From Sclerotinia nivalis (taxonomy: Eukaryota > Ascomycota > Leotiomycetes > Helotiales > Sclerotiniaceae), in assembly GCA_029531795.1 (NCBI GenBank), contig JAPEIS010000014.1:1054001-1118000 (forward strand): a stretch of 64,000 nucleotides of DNA, given 5' to 3'. Within the stretch, counting starts at the first letter, position 1; the number at the start of each line of letters is the position of its first letter. Made by a program: the position numbers and the translations under genes. Below are positions 33,142 through 45,541 of this stretch, piece by piece. The notes under the pieces are model-generated. The model saw only the letters and a program-made list of their open reading frames with translations. It was not told where the DNA came from and did no database searches.

Positions 33142-36100
33142 TTATGATCTGATGGCTATTTTTGTTTCCTCAATAAATTCAAGGGTCTTAATGATTTCTG
33201 TTTTGATATAAAGTAGATATTTCATAATGAATCGAAAAGTAAAATTGTTTTTTTTGAATATTCTTTTTGTTGATTTGTATAACGGATAATTGAATAAAAG
33301 ATGATTAGAAAATTCTCTCTTTCCATATCTACAATTATCATTTGTTGAGATTTCGAATCGTTGTAAATAAGATTTGAAATATCCATGATCGATTTTAAAC
33401 TGAAACAAAGTACTAATAGAACTTCTTTTGGTATTTTCTGGAATTCTGATCTTTGAGTTAATCTTCTAGAGGTATATTTTCGAATAAACCGAATTAGATA
33501 AATAAAGTTAGTATATTCAATTGTTTTAATGATTTTAAGAAATTCATTATTGTAAATAAACTGATTTACTTTAATATTGATAATTTCCTGATATGAAATC
33601 TGATCATTCGATAGAATAACTGCAATCCTGATGTCAATTCCGATTCCGTTCAAAATAAATGAAGCATCAATATATATTATAATAGTATTCTTGTATTTGT
33701 ATTTGAATACAAAATTATAAACAATTGCGATATCCTTTTTTGTTAACTTGCTGATATTGATTTTGTATGGAATATTCTTTTTCTAAAGAAGGAAGTGAAA
33801 GTGATCGATCTTTTCTAAGATTAAAGGATCGAAATCTTCTTCGATTGATTTTATGATCTTTTCAAGTTAAATAAGTTTCAATAGTTTCCTTTGAGGGGTT
33901 GTTATTATATTTAGAGTTTCCCTTTCGGTAGTTAGTTTGTCCATAATTGTATTGATGGAATAGGAAAACGAGATTTTCAACAATCTGAAAGCATATTGTT
34001 TGATTTCAGTGTTTAATTTGATCTTCGGAGGGTATAAAACGGTTTCCATTTCCATTGGCTTTATTGGTAAGGTTTTGAAGATTTCTAGAATCTTATGTAA
34101 AGCAAGATTCTGGAGTAATTGAAGAGTCTTTTTGAACGAAACTTGATTTTTCTATTAGATGATTGATTTGTAATTAGTTATACTAGTGATATATGTTATA
34201 TAGAGTTGTTTTAGTGTTTTAGGGCTTAGCCCTTTTTTAGTATTAACTAATCTAGCTATTCGATAGAATGAAACTTTAGTTTGAATTGCTCGAATAGCAA
34301 TATACTATTTGAAGTTGAAGTTGGGATCGAATCATATTCCTAATTATCTGATCAATGATGAAGATTGTACAATCTTAGAATTTGGGAGCTTGATTAAAGT
34401 ATCTTTAGTATATTTGAATATAGAGAAATACATTAATTCCGTTTTTGTTAAATCGAATTGGATAGCGTTTTTCTTATCGAGAGTATAAATTTGTTTGGTT
34501 GTTCTTTCGAAGGAAAGGATGTTCTTTTTCCAACTTAAAGAATAAATGATTATAATTATATTATCAATATATGAAAGATATTCAATCAAATTCGATTGAA
34601 AGAGATTTCGAATATAGATTAGGAAAAAGATTGGTAAGATTGGATTTCTTTGAAGAATTCCGGTGTTGATTGGTTTAAAAGCTTCAATCTGATTATTGAA
34701 CGAAAGTTTGAGTAATCTTTTTTTCAAAAATGATAAGATCTATAAAATAAGATTAATTGAAAGATTGAGGTTCTTATAGATATCTAAGAATCGATTTTTG
34801 GATATATAATCGAAGACCCTTTTGATATTTAGGAAAAGAGTTAAGGTTTTCTTTTTATTTCTTGAATTCCTTTCGATTTCGGTGGTAAACAGGATTGTTA
34901 TATCGATAATTGATTTCTTTTGTTTTCTATTTATTTGGGAATAATGAAATAGTTTTGTTGTTTCAACAAAATAGTTAAGTTTTTGAGCTAGTATCCTTTC
35001 ATTTATCTTATTTAAACAATTCAAAAGAGCGATAACTTTATATACTTTTGGAATAGAATAATCTGATTTCGAAGGTTTTTTGAGTATAGCTTTAGTAGCT
35101 TGTTTCCAATAAGAAAGATGATAATCGAGATTAATCAAATTGCTAAAAAGAATAAAGAAAACTTTTGAGATCGCTTTGTAAGTTCGAATAATGATCTTTT
35201 GAGTAATTCCGTCTGGATTAGGGGTTTTTCCTTTGATTTTAATCGAGTAAGCATTGAGAAGTTCATTTTTAATAAGATTAGGTCATTCCCATTTTTTCGA
35301 TTGTTTATACCCTTTCCATTCAAATGCAGTTGTATATGGGAAAGGAGGGAAAAGAGTAGATTTGAAAACTGAACATTTTCTTTCGAATGAATTTTCAAGT
35401 TGAGAGAGGTTAGATTGAATATTCGGGATCCTTTCGGTTCGAAGATCTTTCATATATGATATTGTTTTGAAGATCGTTTGAATATCCTTTTTTTCAAGGA
35501 ATTCATTCCAATGATTCTTTTTTGTTGTTTTAATAGCTTGAAAGTAATGATTCCTTGTTGATTGGTAGATTTTCTTGAATATATTGTCTTTAGAGTATCA
35601 TTTAGTATTCTTATATACTAATGAAAGCTATTTACGAAGAGCTTTCAATTCTAAAAACTATCAAGGCTTTGCTTTTTTGGTCGATTTGGATCTAGATATA
35701 CTAGCATTTGCTGAATTGATAATAATTCGAGTGAATTCCATTACAATTTTATCTAGTATTTGTATATACAGGTTTTTATTAAAAAGAAAATCAAGAGAAT
35801 CGGATTCTAAAATAAGGAGATTAAAGTATTCGCTCGAGTTGAGGATTGTTAATATAACTATCTCAATTTCAAAGGTTAATACAAATTTGTTCCAATCCGT
35901 TAGTTTTGTATTGAACTTTGCTAATGAAGCAATATTCGTAATATGAGATGAAATACTTTTCACTTCAAACAGAATCCCTAAATGATCTAAATCAAGATTA
36001 GGAAGAACTTGTCAATCAATAATATTGAAGGATATTGTTTCAATAGCTAATATAAAATCTAAAATATTTAGATTTGTTATATTAGTTCGATAGAAAGTAC

Positions 36101-36660
36101 TAATCCCTGATTCATTAAGAAAAATAAGGTTTTGGTTTTCGAATTATTCAACTAATTGATCAGCATTCGAGTTTTTGTTTGAAAAAGGGTCCCACCAAAA
36201 ATAATGAGAGTTGAAATCCCCTATAAAAATAATATAATGAAAAAAAGAAATATTGAAAAAACATTTTTCGATAATATAACCTTTCTCTTTAGCTTGATCA
36301 ACTTCGTTGTATATATTGAATAATTGAATCGTATGATTTCCCTGAATAATATCGATAATTTGAATATCTGTATCTTTAGGAGAGTTGAAAGCTAAAACTA
36401 CTAGCGATTTGAATTCTTTCGAGATATAGGTCATTATACAAAGACGAAAGTTCGAAGGATAATTTAAAAGGAATTGGGAAAAGCTAGAATGAACAATCGA
36501 TCTAATTGAAAAGTAATCTTTTTCAGGGTTTGAAAGGATCTAAGGTTCTTGAATGATTATAAGATCGATATCGAATTCTAAGGCAAGTTGAAAAGTATTT
36601 TCGGTAACTTGAAAATTCTTGTTTAAATTGATTTGAAGAATACGAATATTGTTGTATAAT
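33142..36660 (-). pseudogene. LINE copy 1 ORF2 (endonuclease-reverse transcriptase-RNase H) remnant
   Basis: Endonuclease: FDIDLIIIQEP (the catalytic Glu motif) near 36570, then GDFNSHYFWWDPFSNKNSNA at about 36210. Reverse transcriptase: NPDGIT near 35210, ALLNCLNKINERILAQKLNY (about 34975-35035), motif A FLNIKRVFD where Asp is now Asn (about 34810), motif B region, and motif C YIDN for YIDD (about 34570). C-terminal: a degenerate RNase H stretch (33653-33450; NGIGIDIRIAVIL) and the terminal Cys/His region (DHGYFKSYLQRFEI, NHLLFNYPLY). Both Asp-to-Asn changes need only G-to-A on the coding strand, consistent with RIP. Inactive. Confidence 0.82.
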
Positions 36661-36685
36661 ATTAATTGGATTTCCAAACGATTGT

Positions 36686-38330
36686 TTAGTATATTTCGTA
36701 TACTTTAAAGTTAGCTTTATATTCTCCTTTGCAATTAGTACATTTGATCACTAAATGCTGACAAAATTTACCTTTAGCTTGACAAATTAGACAAAAATGA
36801 CTAGCTGTAGTATAATTATTGCTACAAAGTCCACAAACTGGAGGTTTTTTGTAATATGATTCGTTATAACCGAATCCTTGACATTTATTGTATTGAAAAG
36901 AAAGAGTGGAAGGATAGAATCTTTTAATTCTGATACTAATATTAGCGATATATAGTCTTTTTCGAATAGCTAATTCTGCTTCTTTTTGTATAGCAAATAC
37001 AATTATAATTGTTCTTTCTTGTTGAATAGCTTTTTTAGAAGCATTAGTGAGCCAATAAGGGGTATTCATTATAATAAGCCCTGAATTGAAGGTTTTAATT
37101 TCGTCTTTAATCAAATCCATTCCTTTTGGATCAGAGAATTCCTTGATTGGGATTTTGTATATAATCACTTTATGCTATGGTTTGTTGATTTGAAGTCTTT
37201 TTGATTCGAGGATATAATTCCAGATTTCTTTTTTTTTTATAAGGAATTATACATTGAAGGGGTTATTAATGATTAGGATGATATTGTTGTTTCTGGTTAT
37301 AATAATAGTCGAGATAATTGGTTTGTTGATGTTAATCTTTTTGAAAGTTTCATTGATCTTGTTTCTTATATATAATTATATAAAAGAATTGGGTTGATGA
37401 AGAAGTAGATTGATAAGGATTAATTGTTTACTAGGAATATTATTCTTTTGCTTTATAGGTTTTTGTTTTGTAGAATTCCCTTTGGAAATTACTTTCTATT
37501 CCTTTATTGATTTGATAACAGTAGTATAGTTTGCTTTGTTAATTGATAAAACATTTGTTGAAGGAATAATTGATTGATTGGGAAGGTTGGAAAGATGATT
37601 GGTTTGATTTTCAATCCTTTTGGTAGTTTTTTCGAGATGGGAGATTTGTGATATGATAATATTCGAAGTTCTTATCAATTTTCCTTTTTCGAGGTATTTA
37701 CGGAATATTTCGATTAGATCTAGGATCTTCGATTGTTCTTCGGTTTCCTTTTCCAAAGAGGCAATTAGAATAAGAAGATCTTTAGCTTTTTGAATAACTT
37801 CTTTTGGTTTTGTGGAGTTAGATCTTGATTAACTAAATTGTTTGATTCCGGAGTTGATTGATTGTTGATGATGTTTGTTATTGATTTTAAAAGGAATCGA
37901 TCTATTAGGGGATCGGAATGGATTATCTGAATTGAGAATATCCAATTGGTTTTGCGAATTGAAAGATTGGGTTGGGGTAGGATTCAAGAGATTGGATGAT
38001 CTTTGTATTGTGAAGGGGTTTCTGGATGGGGGGATTGGATCAATGATAAAGGGGTTGGATGTTGAAGAGTCTAGTATCATTATTATTTGTAGGGGAGTAG
38101 GTTCAGAAGATGATCTAAGGGATCCTTTTATCGAAAAGTCCATTATTGGATTTGATAAACCTATTAGAGTTTTATATGTTCAAATAAGGAAAAAAGTTGA
38201 GGGAAATTGAAAAGAGTTTTTATGCGAATTTTCGTGTAAGTTTTGTGTTTTGAGCGACGACGATAGTATCACAACAACTACTGAGCCGATTCACTTGGGA
38301 ACAATTGGAATGAATTTTGGGAGTATTTCT
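36686..38330 (-). pseudogene. LINE copy 1 ORF1 (gag-like) remnant
   Basis: Frames in order: a start region shared by both copies (THNKFRRTKFLRN), a Ser/Pro/Asn-rich segment (38143-37829), a helical segment (37756-37496; ILDLIEIFRKYLEKG), and the zinc-knuckle region (37168-36686; CQGFGYNESYY, VCGLCSNNY, HFCLICQAKG, HLVIKCTNCKGEY). Three CCHC-type knuckles are typical of ORF1 of Tad/I-clade LINEs, an RNA-binding chaperone. The first knuckle has Tyr where a Cys or His is expected. Stops and frameshifts separate the pieces. Confidence 0.8.
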
Positions 38331-38398
38331 TTATTAAATAAAGGGAAGAACTGGTTGTATTTCGAAGAAATTTTGTTCTTCGAAATTTGTTGTGTGTG

Positions 38399-39866
38399 GA
38401 GCAATGAGGGTCTATTGTGGTAGAATGCCTTTTAAGTGATGAATTTTTGGATAGGATCTGCTTGTTACTGTAATGAAATAAGTATTTCACGACGCTATCT
38501 ATCATTTCTTTATACAAATCTTTACCGCCGCATGAAAAGCAGGGTTTACCAACACTTAGACCGGACCGGGGCGCCACCATGGCGCTGAACGAAAACTTAT
38601 GGATGTAACTTTATTGCCCTATTGTCAGGCCGTAAAATGTGAACCCTTCAATTGCTGGCTACTGGTCCATTGAATTCTTACAACCTTCTACGTTGGCCAG
38701 GTTTTCTGAATTCTAGAACTAGTTTCTAGTGTTAACCGCTCTCTGCGTATTTCTGAACACTCCCGCGCGTCAATGGTGGCCTCGTCGGCCCTCCCTTGGT
38801 CACTAACCGCGAGTCGCCATTCTTCAGCGCGGCTCTGTACAGCGTTTCGATGTTTAGCTTGACATGTCTAGATCAACCAACCAGAAACACTACGAGACGC
38901 CTGTAAACGTTCCAGTCGATTCATTTATAAATGCACTGCACCATTCGGATCGCGGGGAAGAATTTTACCAGGTACAACGTTCAGCTTCATGACCGCGCAT
39001 ACCTAATGACCATCAACTAGGCACCGCCATATTGGGGGTCGAGGAATGTATCATGGTGGTTTCTTGGTAGCATTCAACGGACTAAAGATCGCTACCACAA
39101 TATATTTCTGGTCCTTGCGACGGAATATAGAAAGTGGATTGACAGTTCCTTCTAATTTCTTACAGTGACGCCCCAACGATGAGCAAATGCTCAATCATTT
39201 TACCACAACTCAAAAATCACTATCTCCAAGAAATTATCAGCTATAGGCTATGGCCATACTCCAATTAACCTCAATTCGGTAATTACAACCTGGAATTTCT
39301 GAAAGAACAGTCTTAGGCCTTGCAGAATCCAGGATTATGTTTAAACATTCGTTAGCAGTTTTATTACCAGACTATCAATGATCCGAGAAGCACGAAGCAG
39401 CAGATCAACGTGACAATTGAGTTCTTGGCTCGATGTAACTTTGAACCATATCAAGAAAGGCTACAGCATGTGTCAGATCGAAATGTACCATCCGCAATCG
39501 CAGAATTTTCTATTCGCATGATTTCTCATAGCTGGCTGCATCAAAATATGTGCTGTTATGTTGTCATGTAACACGAGGAGAACCTGTCTTACTCCTTGCA
39601 TCTTTTTCTGTAATATTTACCCCGCATTTATAACTTCAGTTGCAACAATGCATATTTAGCCGATTCGAAGTCATCTCCAGGTTTATGTGCCGAGCTAAGT
39701 GCCGAAGAAGGTCGATTGCAGCGCTCCAACACGCATTTGATTTTATCCGCAGTCACCACATGCACCTTCTGCCGCTGATATATCAATGTTATAAAACGGG
39801 AAGAAGGCATGAAACTGCTCACTGTGCAGCTTCAATTTATGCATTTCTACAAACCTTTCCATTACA
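38399..39866. other. Intergenic, no gene supported
   Basis: Returns abruptly to balanced base composition at the LINE 5' boundary. Includes the short palindrome GCGCCA-CCA-TGGCGC (38570-38584). The last ~250 bases are the presumed promoter of the permease gene. Confidence 0.5.
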
Positions 39867-41729
39867 ATGTCTTCCTCATCCAATCCTCCAATATCTCCTT
39901 CAGATGAAAAGCAATCTTCAACCACGACAACTCAAGGACGTGCTTTTGATCATGAAGCCTCTTCATCACAAATAGATCCAGCACTTGAGAAAGCCCTGCT
40001 GAGAAAACTTGATCTCCATGTTGTTGTTCCACTCATGGTCTTATTTCTCCTCGCGTTCCTTGATAGAGTAAATATTGGAAATGCAAAAATCCAAGGGATG
40101 ACCAAGGAATTAAACATGGTAGGAAATGATTTTAATGTTGCTCTTATGATTTTCTTCCCGTCGTAAGTTCTCGTCTTCTTAAGTACGGAGATCCCCCTAA
40201 TTTTTGAATTACACTGAATGTAAACTTTCAAAGCCATCAAATGTTTGGACTCAACAATGGAGATATTTCATTTTAGGACAGCATGCATGATTGTGCTGAT
40301 CAAATTCATAGCTACATCATATTCGAGTTTCCCTCCAATCTCATTCTTCGTCGCCTCCCACTATCACTTTGGTTGACAACTATAATGACCCTTTGGGGAA
40401 TCATAACAGTCTGCGAAGGACTAGTGCATACTAAGGATGCATTAATCGGCCTCAGATTCCTTCTCGGACTCTTCGAAGCTGGGTTTTCTCCAGGCGCTGT
40501 CTACCTCATTTCTATGTACTACAAACGTTATGAATTACAATGGCGCCTCAGTCTTTTCTTTTCCGCCTCCATCATTGCCGGAGCCTTCGGTGGTCTCTTT
40601 GCTTACGCCCTAGCCCATATGGACGGTGTTGGTGGCTATGCTGGCTGGCGCTGGATTTTCATAATTGAAGGGCTCCTCACTGTCGTTATTACTCTATCCT
40701 TTAAGTTCCTGGGTATCCTAGTTGATTGGCCCGAAACTGCATCTTTCCTCACGTTTTCTGAACGAGAGATTTTAATTCAACGACTAAGGGATGACATAGG
40801 AGGAGATACCCAACTTAATACGCTAAGTAGAAAATCCCTCAAGAGAACATTGAGCGATTGGAAAATCTATGTGGGGATCTTCATGTATATGGGAGTTGTG
40901 AATACGGGATATGCTACGAGCTTTTTTATTCCGACAATTATCCAGGGGATGGGATATACGGCGATTAGTAGTCAAGTTAGAACTATTCCTATATTTTGTG
41001 TGGCCACCGTGGCGGTACATTCATCTTTCATTTCCTTGCCGGTCAAAAGTCTCGGTTAAAACTAACAAAATTTTGCTCACAGTCTCTTGTAATAGCATGT
41101 TTGACCGATCATCTTCAGCACCGTTTCGGCTTCACTATCGCTGGGGTAGTCGTTGGTACTATAGGCTATATCATTCTTCTTTGCCAATCGCACGTTACAA
41201 CTGGTGTTAAATACATGGCTTGTTTCTTCGTTACCACAGGCGGATATATGACACAGCCAGTTACTTGGGCTTGGGTTGCTAATGTACGCTCCACTTCAAC
41301 TTTCCCCTCCTCATTTCTGTCTTTCCATGCCTCTTCAGTCCCGTATCCACAAAAAAGGCAAACACTTACTAACCACTAAAACAGAACATGGCAGGTCACT
41401 ACAAACGCTCCATCTCCACGGCTCTCCAAATCGGCATCGGAAACATCGGTGGTATCATCGCATCTAATATTTTCCTAACAAATCAGGCGCCAAGATATCT
41501 AGTAGGGTATGGTGTTTCTTTGGGAATGCTGCTAATGTGCGGTGTTATGTGTACGGCCTTCTTTTTGGGACTTAAGAGGGAAAATGCCATTCGGGATAGA
41601 GGTGGCAGGGATTATCGGTATAGGGAAGATGAGGAGAGGCGGAGGAGGAATAGAGAGAAGGATGGAAATGGGGATGATGAAGAGGGAAATTGGGGAGATG
41701 ATTGGCCGGGGTTTAGGTTTGTTTTGTAG
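39867..41729 (+). CDS. MFS permease, anion:cation symporter (Dal5/TNA1-like) family, 514 aa
   Basis: Exons 39867-40162, 40312-41014, 41083-41283 and 41385-41729; all GT..AG and in frame, 515 codons with stop. Cytosolic polar N-terminus, then LLRKLDLHVVVPLMVLFLLA, FLDRVNIGNAKIQGM (a family hallmark), YIIFEFPSNLILRRL, GLRFLLGLFEAGFSPGAVYL, YAGWRWIFIIEGLLTV, FFIPTIIQGMGYTA, and late segments GGYMTQPVTWAWVANN followed by AGHYKRSISTALQIGIGN. About 12 membrane helices, plasma membrane. Members import carboxylates such as allantoate, nicotinate, biotin or pantothenate; the substrate here is unknown. The C-terminal tail is unusually Arg/Asp/Glu-rich and cytosolic. The first intron (149 nt) is longer than its neighbours. 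Confidence 0.92.
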
Positions 41730-42438
41730 AGTGAATTAGTGAAGGGGTTGTTGGTATTTTTGATGGAACAGGTAAATGCTTCAATGCATTTTTCATGGAG
41801 TAGGATATCACAAACGCTAACAAAAACTCAAGAAATAAACTCATCAAGTTTGAATTTGTTGCGATGTAGGTGGATATATGCCTTACCACCTTCAACTTTC
41901 GAATAGCACAAACGATGCAACTCTTGATACTATTCTTATTCATAACGTCTTATCACCACCGAGATGATACCAACAGGATCGTGGAAGCTAATTATACCTC
42001 CGATACTCGCAACAACCCCATTCAACCAAGCTAACTCGATGCAAAACCTCATTGTGGAAATATTTCCGATTCATCGTTTATTAGCTACTTTGAAGCAAAC
42101 TGTTAGAGCCAACATCTACCAACATCCCACCAACAATCATGCAGTCATGTGCTTATGTGGCATAACGGTAAACAATTATCGTCTGGTTGTGAAGAATGCT
42201 TATCTTCTCTTACTAATAAATATTTGAGTATTTTACTCTTGTGTATTGTCCCGAGTTGCTTTTCTTTTCAGTTATCTTCTCTTATTATCTCGGATTTCGT
42301 ATTGCAAGCATATCATAAGCGTTGATATTTTCCCATGTCTAACATACAACCACTTCATCAATAACACGAATAGACGTTAATTTAATCAATCAATCAATCA
42401 ATAACACGAAAATATCGACTGTAACTCCCTCCCCTAGA
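41730..42438. other. Intergenic, no gene supported
   Basis: AT-rich spacer. A run of AATC units near 42380-42400 resembles low-complexity sequence elsewhere in the window; nothing coding. Confidence 0.5.
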
Positions 42439-43392
42439 ATACAAATTCGCGAAATCACCACCCCGCTCGATTTCACCCCCGTTATCGCCCTCCAAGCAAC
42501 ATGTTTCCGTGATCCGCCTTCTGTTTCTTCTGAGATTTTTTATCCTTATCCAAACTCAAGTGAAAAAGTTCCCTCTTCTTCAAGCACAGATAATAAAACA
42601 ACCCCGCAGAGAGAAGAAACGATTACCGAGGATACAAAATGATAAAGACAAAATAAATATAGAAGAAACAAAAGCTAAAGAAGACGCAATAAAAGGCCTA
42701 ATAGTAAGACAATGGTGGAGACATTCTATTGATCCTTGGAGTCATTGGATTGGTGCATATGAGAGCCCTCAAGAAGGGGATGATCAAAGTGAAGGTTCAT
42801 TTGGCTCGCAGAGCTCGCCAGCAAAAGGTAAACTTGTAGGCGGAGCAAATTTTAGAATTGTGAGAGATGAGAAGGAGGAAGAAGCGAAGAGGATTGATAC
42901 CTGGTGGTTGGAGCGGGGATCGGTGAGGAGAGAAATGGCGGAGGGGGTTATGGAGATTTGGGGCAAGATTAGAGGGAGGAGGGGTGCGCATGTTGGTATG
43001 TTTATTGTTTATTATTTATTTGTCATTTTGACATGCGTTTATTTACGTACTAAATTCCCCTCCTGTAGCTGTAGTAGTAGTCTTTACCGATCCTTCTCGT
43101 CGTCGCCAAGGTATTGGTAACATGTTAATGGAATGGGCAACTCGAAAAGCGGGATGAGTTTGGGCTGGAAACGTTCGTGGAGGGGAGTGAGACGGTAATT
43201 CCTCTGTATAAGAGGATTTGATTTGAAGTATCGGAGGAGGTGGAAGTTAGGCCTGAGAGGATAGGAAATGCTGAGGGGGAGGATGGGGAAAGGGGGGAGG
43301 AGTGGAGAAATTTGGAGGAGGTTATGGTGGAAACTCTTACGGTTATGAGGAGGAAGCCGAAGGGAGCGGGAAGGGAGGAGTTTAGTGATTAG
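42439..43392 (+). pseudogene. Broken GNAT-family N-acetyltransferase gene
   Basis: The expected N-terminus is visible but the start codon reads ATA (42439-42441), one G-to-A change from ATG, followed by QIREITTPLDFTPVIALQAT. That frame stops near 42650 and coding continues in another frame (RQWWRHSIDPWSHWIGAYES). A GT..AG intron after GRRGAHV leads to the acetyl-CoA binding motif VFTDPSRRRQGIGNMLMEWA (R/Q-x-x-G-x-G/A equivalent). After that an extra G shifts the frame (ADEFGLETFVEGSE would otherwise follow), and a stop interrupts the GFGFEV-type block. Remaining C-terminal sequence runs to a TAG at 43390-43392. Start loss, frameshifts and stop together make a functional product very unlikely. 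Confidence 0.78.
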
Positions 43393-44369
43393 GGAATTGG
43401 TGGCTTTGTAGCTTTTTTTTATGTTTGGAATTCGGATTTCACTTTTTTTGGTGGCTAAGGATATCTATTGACTTCCTATTGTTCTGGCTTGTGATTTAGT
43501 GGTATTATGAGTCCTGATAGTTGATTGATGAATATTAGACTAGAAGTTCTTCATCTCTAGAGCTAGGATGTAGTACAGTAGGTGTGGATGATTGATCTAA
43601 TTTAGTTGATCTCAAGCTTTTACATATGATTACCCACTTAAGCAAGTGGATAGTAATCATGAACCAAAAGCATTTTCCAATTATTTATGATCTAATTGGC
43701 GGAAAGGATTCACTTGATAGGATTTTTGCTTGGTTCAAAGACAATAATAATTCTTATCTTGTCTGCCGACCAAAAGTGTATAATATCCAAATAATTTTGT
43801 AGTGAAATATAATGTAGTGAATATAGCATAGTGAAGGAAAAGTATATCTTATTCATTGAATTGTTTTAATCTACGGCTTGAAAGATTATATAATACCATA
43901 CTATATACAATTCTAAGTGTTCATATTCGACTACTCTAATAAAACTTCCAATTGCAGTACAGTTGGGTCTATTTAAGGATCTATAATAGATCATAACTTG
44001 TAGATTCTTACATCTCATCACAACATTCTCTTGTTAAAGTTAGAACAAGAAATCTTTTCATAGGTCCACTCAAGACCAGCTGGTTCCAAGATAATACATC
44101 TGAAGTCAATAAGGTTGAAAGATCCACTGGTATCATTCTATAAGAAAATTCAAGTAAGTTTTCTTTCCGCATGTGTCATATTCTCAGAGATACGAACTTC
44201 CAATTTTTCAACCTATTGTTCTTGAAACACCTTCCAGCTTCATACTTGTCCCAAGTCCCAGCATAAAAATGTATTTTACATACCAGCCAAACTAATACAG
44301 AATATAGTAGTCTCTATTGTCAACATCCAGGTTTCATCAATCAACTATTCACTGATTGAACTTTACAAA
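43393..44369. other. Intergenic, no gene supported
   Basis: AT-rich; presumed promoter of the first 2EXR gene near its right end. Confidence 0.5.
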
Positions 44370-45541
44370 ATGTCATCTACCCGCCATCCACGAGAGATGA
44401 AGGAAATTATGCGTGAGTCTCGTTCACACAAGAACTTATGGATAAATCATCCAGCTATAAACCGCTCCATACCATGGTTAGCACCTCCCGGATCTAGGCG
44501 TCTGGGCGGAGCTGCTGCAACAACATTCCATAGGTTTCTTGACCTTCCGCTGGAGCTTCAGAGAAATATCTGGGAATGGTACGGCAGAATTCACGCAAGA
44601 ACTACTCCCAACGTTATCAAAATTTTCAAGCACACAAAAACGGAGCTAGCCCAGGGTCCTTTACCGGAAGGTGTTAAACACAGAAAGAGTTTTACAGTCT
44701 CTACTAGATCTCAAGCCGTGGATTACAAGCTTCCTCCTATCTTTTTCGTCTGCAGACTTTCTTTCCGTGTTGCCAAGGAATTGTATGAGAAGGAATATCA
44801 GGCAATTCCAATGGGTACAGATGATAGGCAGATAACATACTACAACGGAGACAAGGATGTTGTTGTTTTAGAGAGTTTCTATATATTGCAGGAGTGGAGA
44901 TACAACCGACAAACCGATTCCGAATTCAAAGGGCTTGTTCCCGCAAATCTTACGCAAGCGGCACAGGAAGCAATAAAAAGAAGAATCAACGTCAGACATT
45001 TAGTTGTTGATGGCATGACACAATCTCCCTTGACGCAGAGATTACTAGGAAGATTTTACGACTGCAAATCTATAATTTTGGGGACGAATAAAAAGGTTCG
45101 CGATAGAGGGTTTTCCACATCCGAATTCCACAAAGCTGATCGTTTGCATCTTCACGCATGCCGAGATACACTCATCAGCTACTGGACACAGGAACGAGAG
45201 GGAAAATTTGTGAGAGAAGATTATCGGGGTAAGGAAACTCGCTCTGTGGTAGTTGAGCCTAGCTGGGATCCGTCGGACACAACGATATCGAACCCTGTAC
45301 TGTTTTTTTGGGATCCTTACGATATTATGGATAAAGTGGTATGTATTGTTTTTGATCCCCGCTCATATATATTATCAAACCAGCTCTAATATGTATATAG
45401 GAATGTTCGCATCCTGCTATCAGGCGAAAACATACGGAATACGCAGATTTTAAAAGCCCGATAACGTTCATGAACGATCTCCACTTCTCACACGATCATG
45501 TTAGACAATTTGAGAACCCGTGGAGAACTTATCTTGGTTGA
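44370..45541 (+). CDS. 2EXR-domain protein 1, 369 aa
   Basis: Two exons, 44370-45338 and 45401-45541, phase-0 GT..AG intron. After ~50 polar residues comes a 2EXR-type motif FHRFLDLPLELQRNIWEWYG (family pattern F-x-x-F/L-x-x-L-P-x-E-L-x-x-x-I-W), then FFVCRLSFRVAKELYEKEYQ, the second conserved region, and DVVVLESFYILQEW. The remaining ~200 residues are variable. 2EXR proteins are fungus-expanded; their biochemical function is unknown. No signal peptide or membrane segment. It is the longest family member in this block and keeps no extensive identity to the others outside the motif. Confidence 0.83.

Larger units (their letters stand above)
33019..38398 (-). mobile_element. Full-length, RIP-mutated Tad-like LINE (copy 1)
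   Basis: About 5.4 kb, transcribed right to left. The 5' end at about 38398 is set by alignment with the second copy (61173 onward): both begin with a short CA run followed by AACAAATTTCG. ORF1 remnants (gag-like with zinc knuckles) are followed by ORF2 remnants (APE endonuclease, reverse transcriptase, RNase H/C-terminal region), and a tandem 9-bp tail at 33019-33063 closes the 3' end. All frames are broken by stops, composition is extremely AT-rich, and catalytic Asp codons read as Asn. This is the expected result of repeat-induced point mutation. Not autonomous. Confidence 0.88.

Noticed and set aside
35575..35946. 123-codon plus-strand frame inside LINE copy 1
   Set aside because: It is the antisense of the ORF2 segment between endonuclease and reverse transcriptase; the same antisense frame recurs in copy 2 at 63676-63894 only because the element is repeated.
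38570..38584. GCGCCA/TGGCGC palindrome as a binding site or terminator
   Set aside because: A 6-bp palindrome in isolation is expected by chance at this scale.
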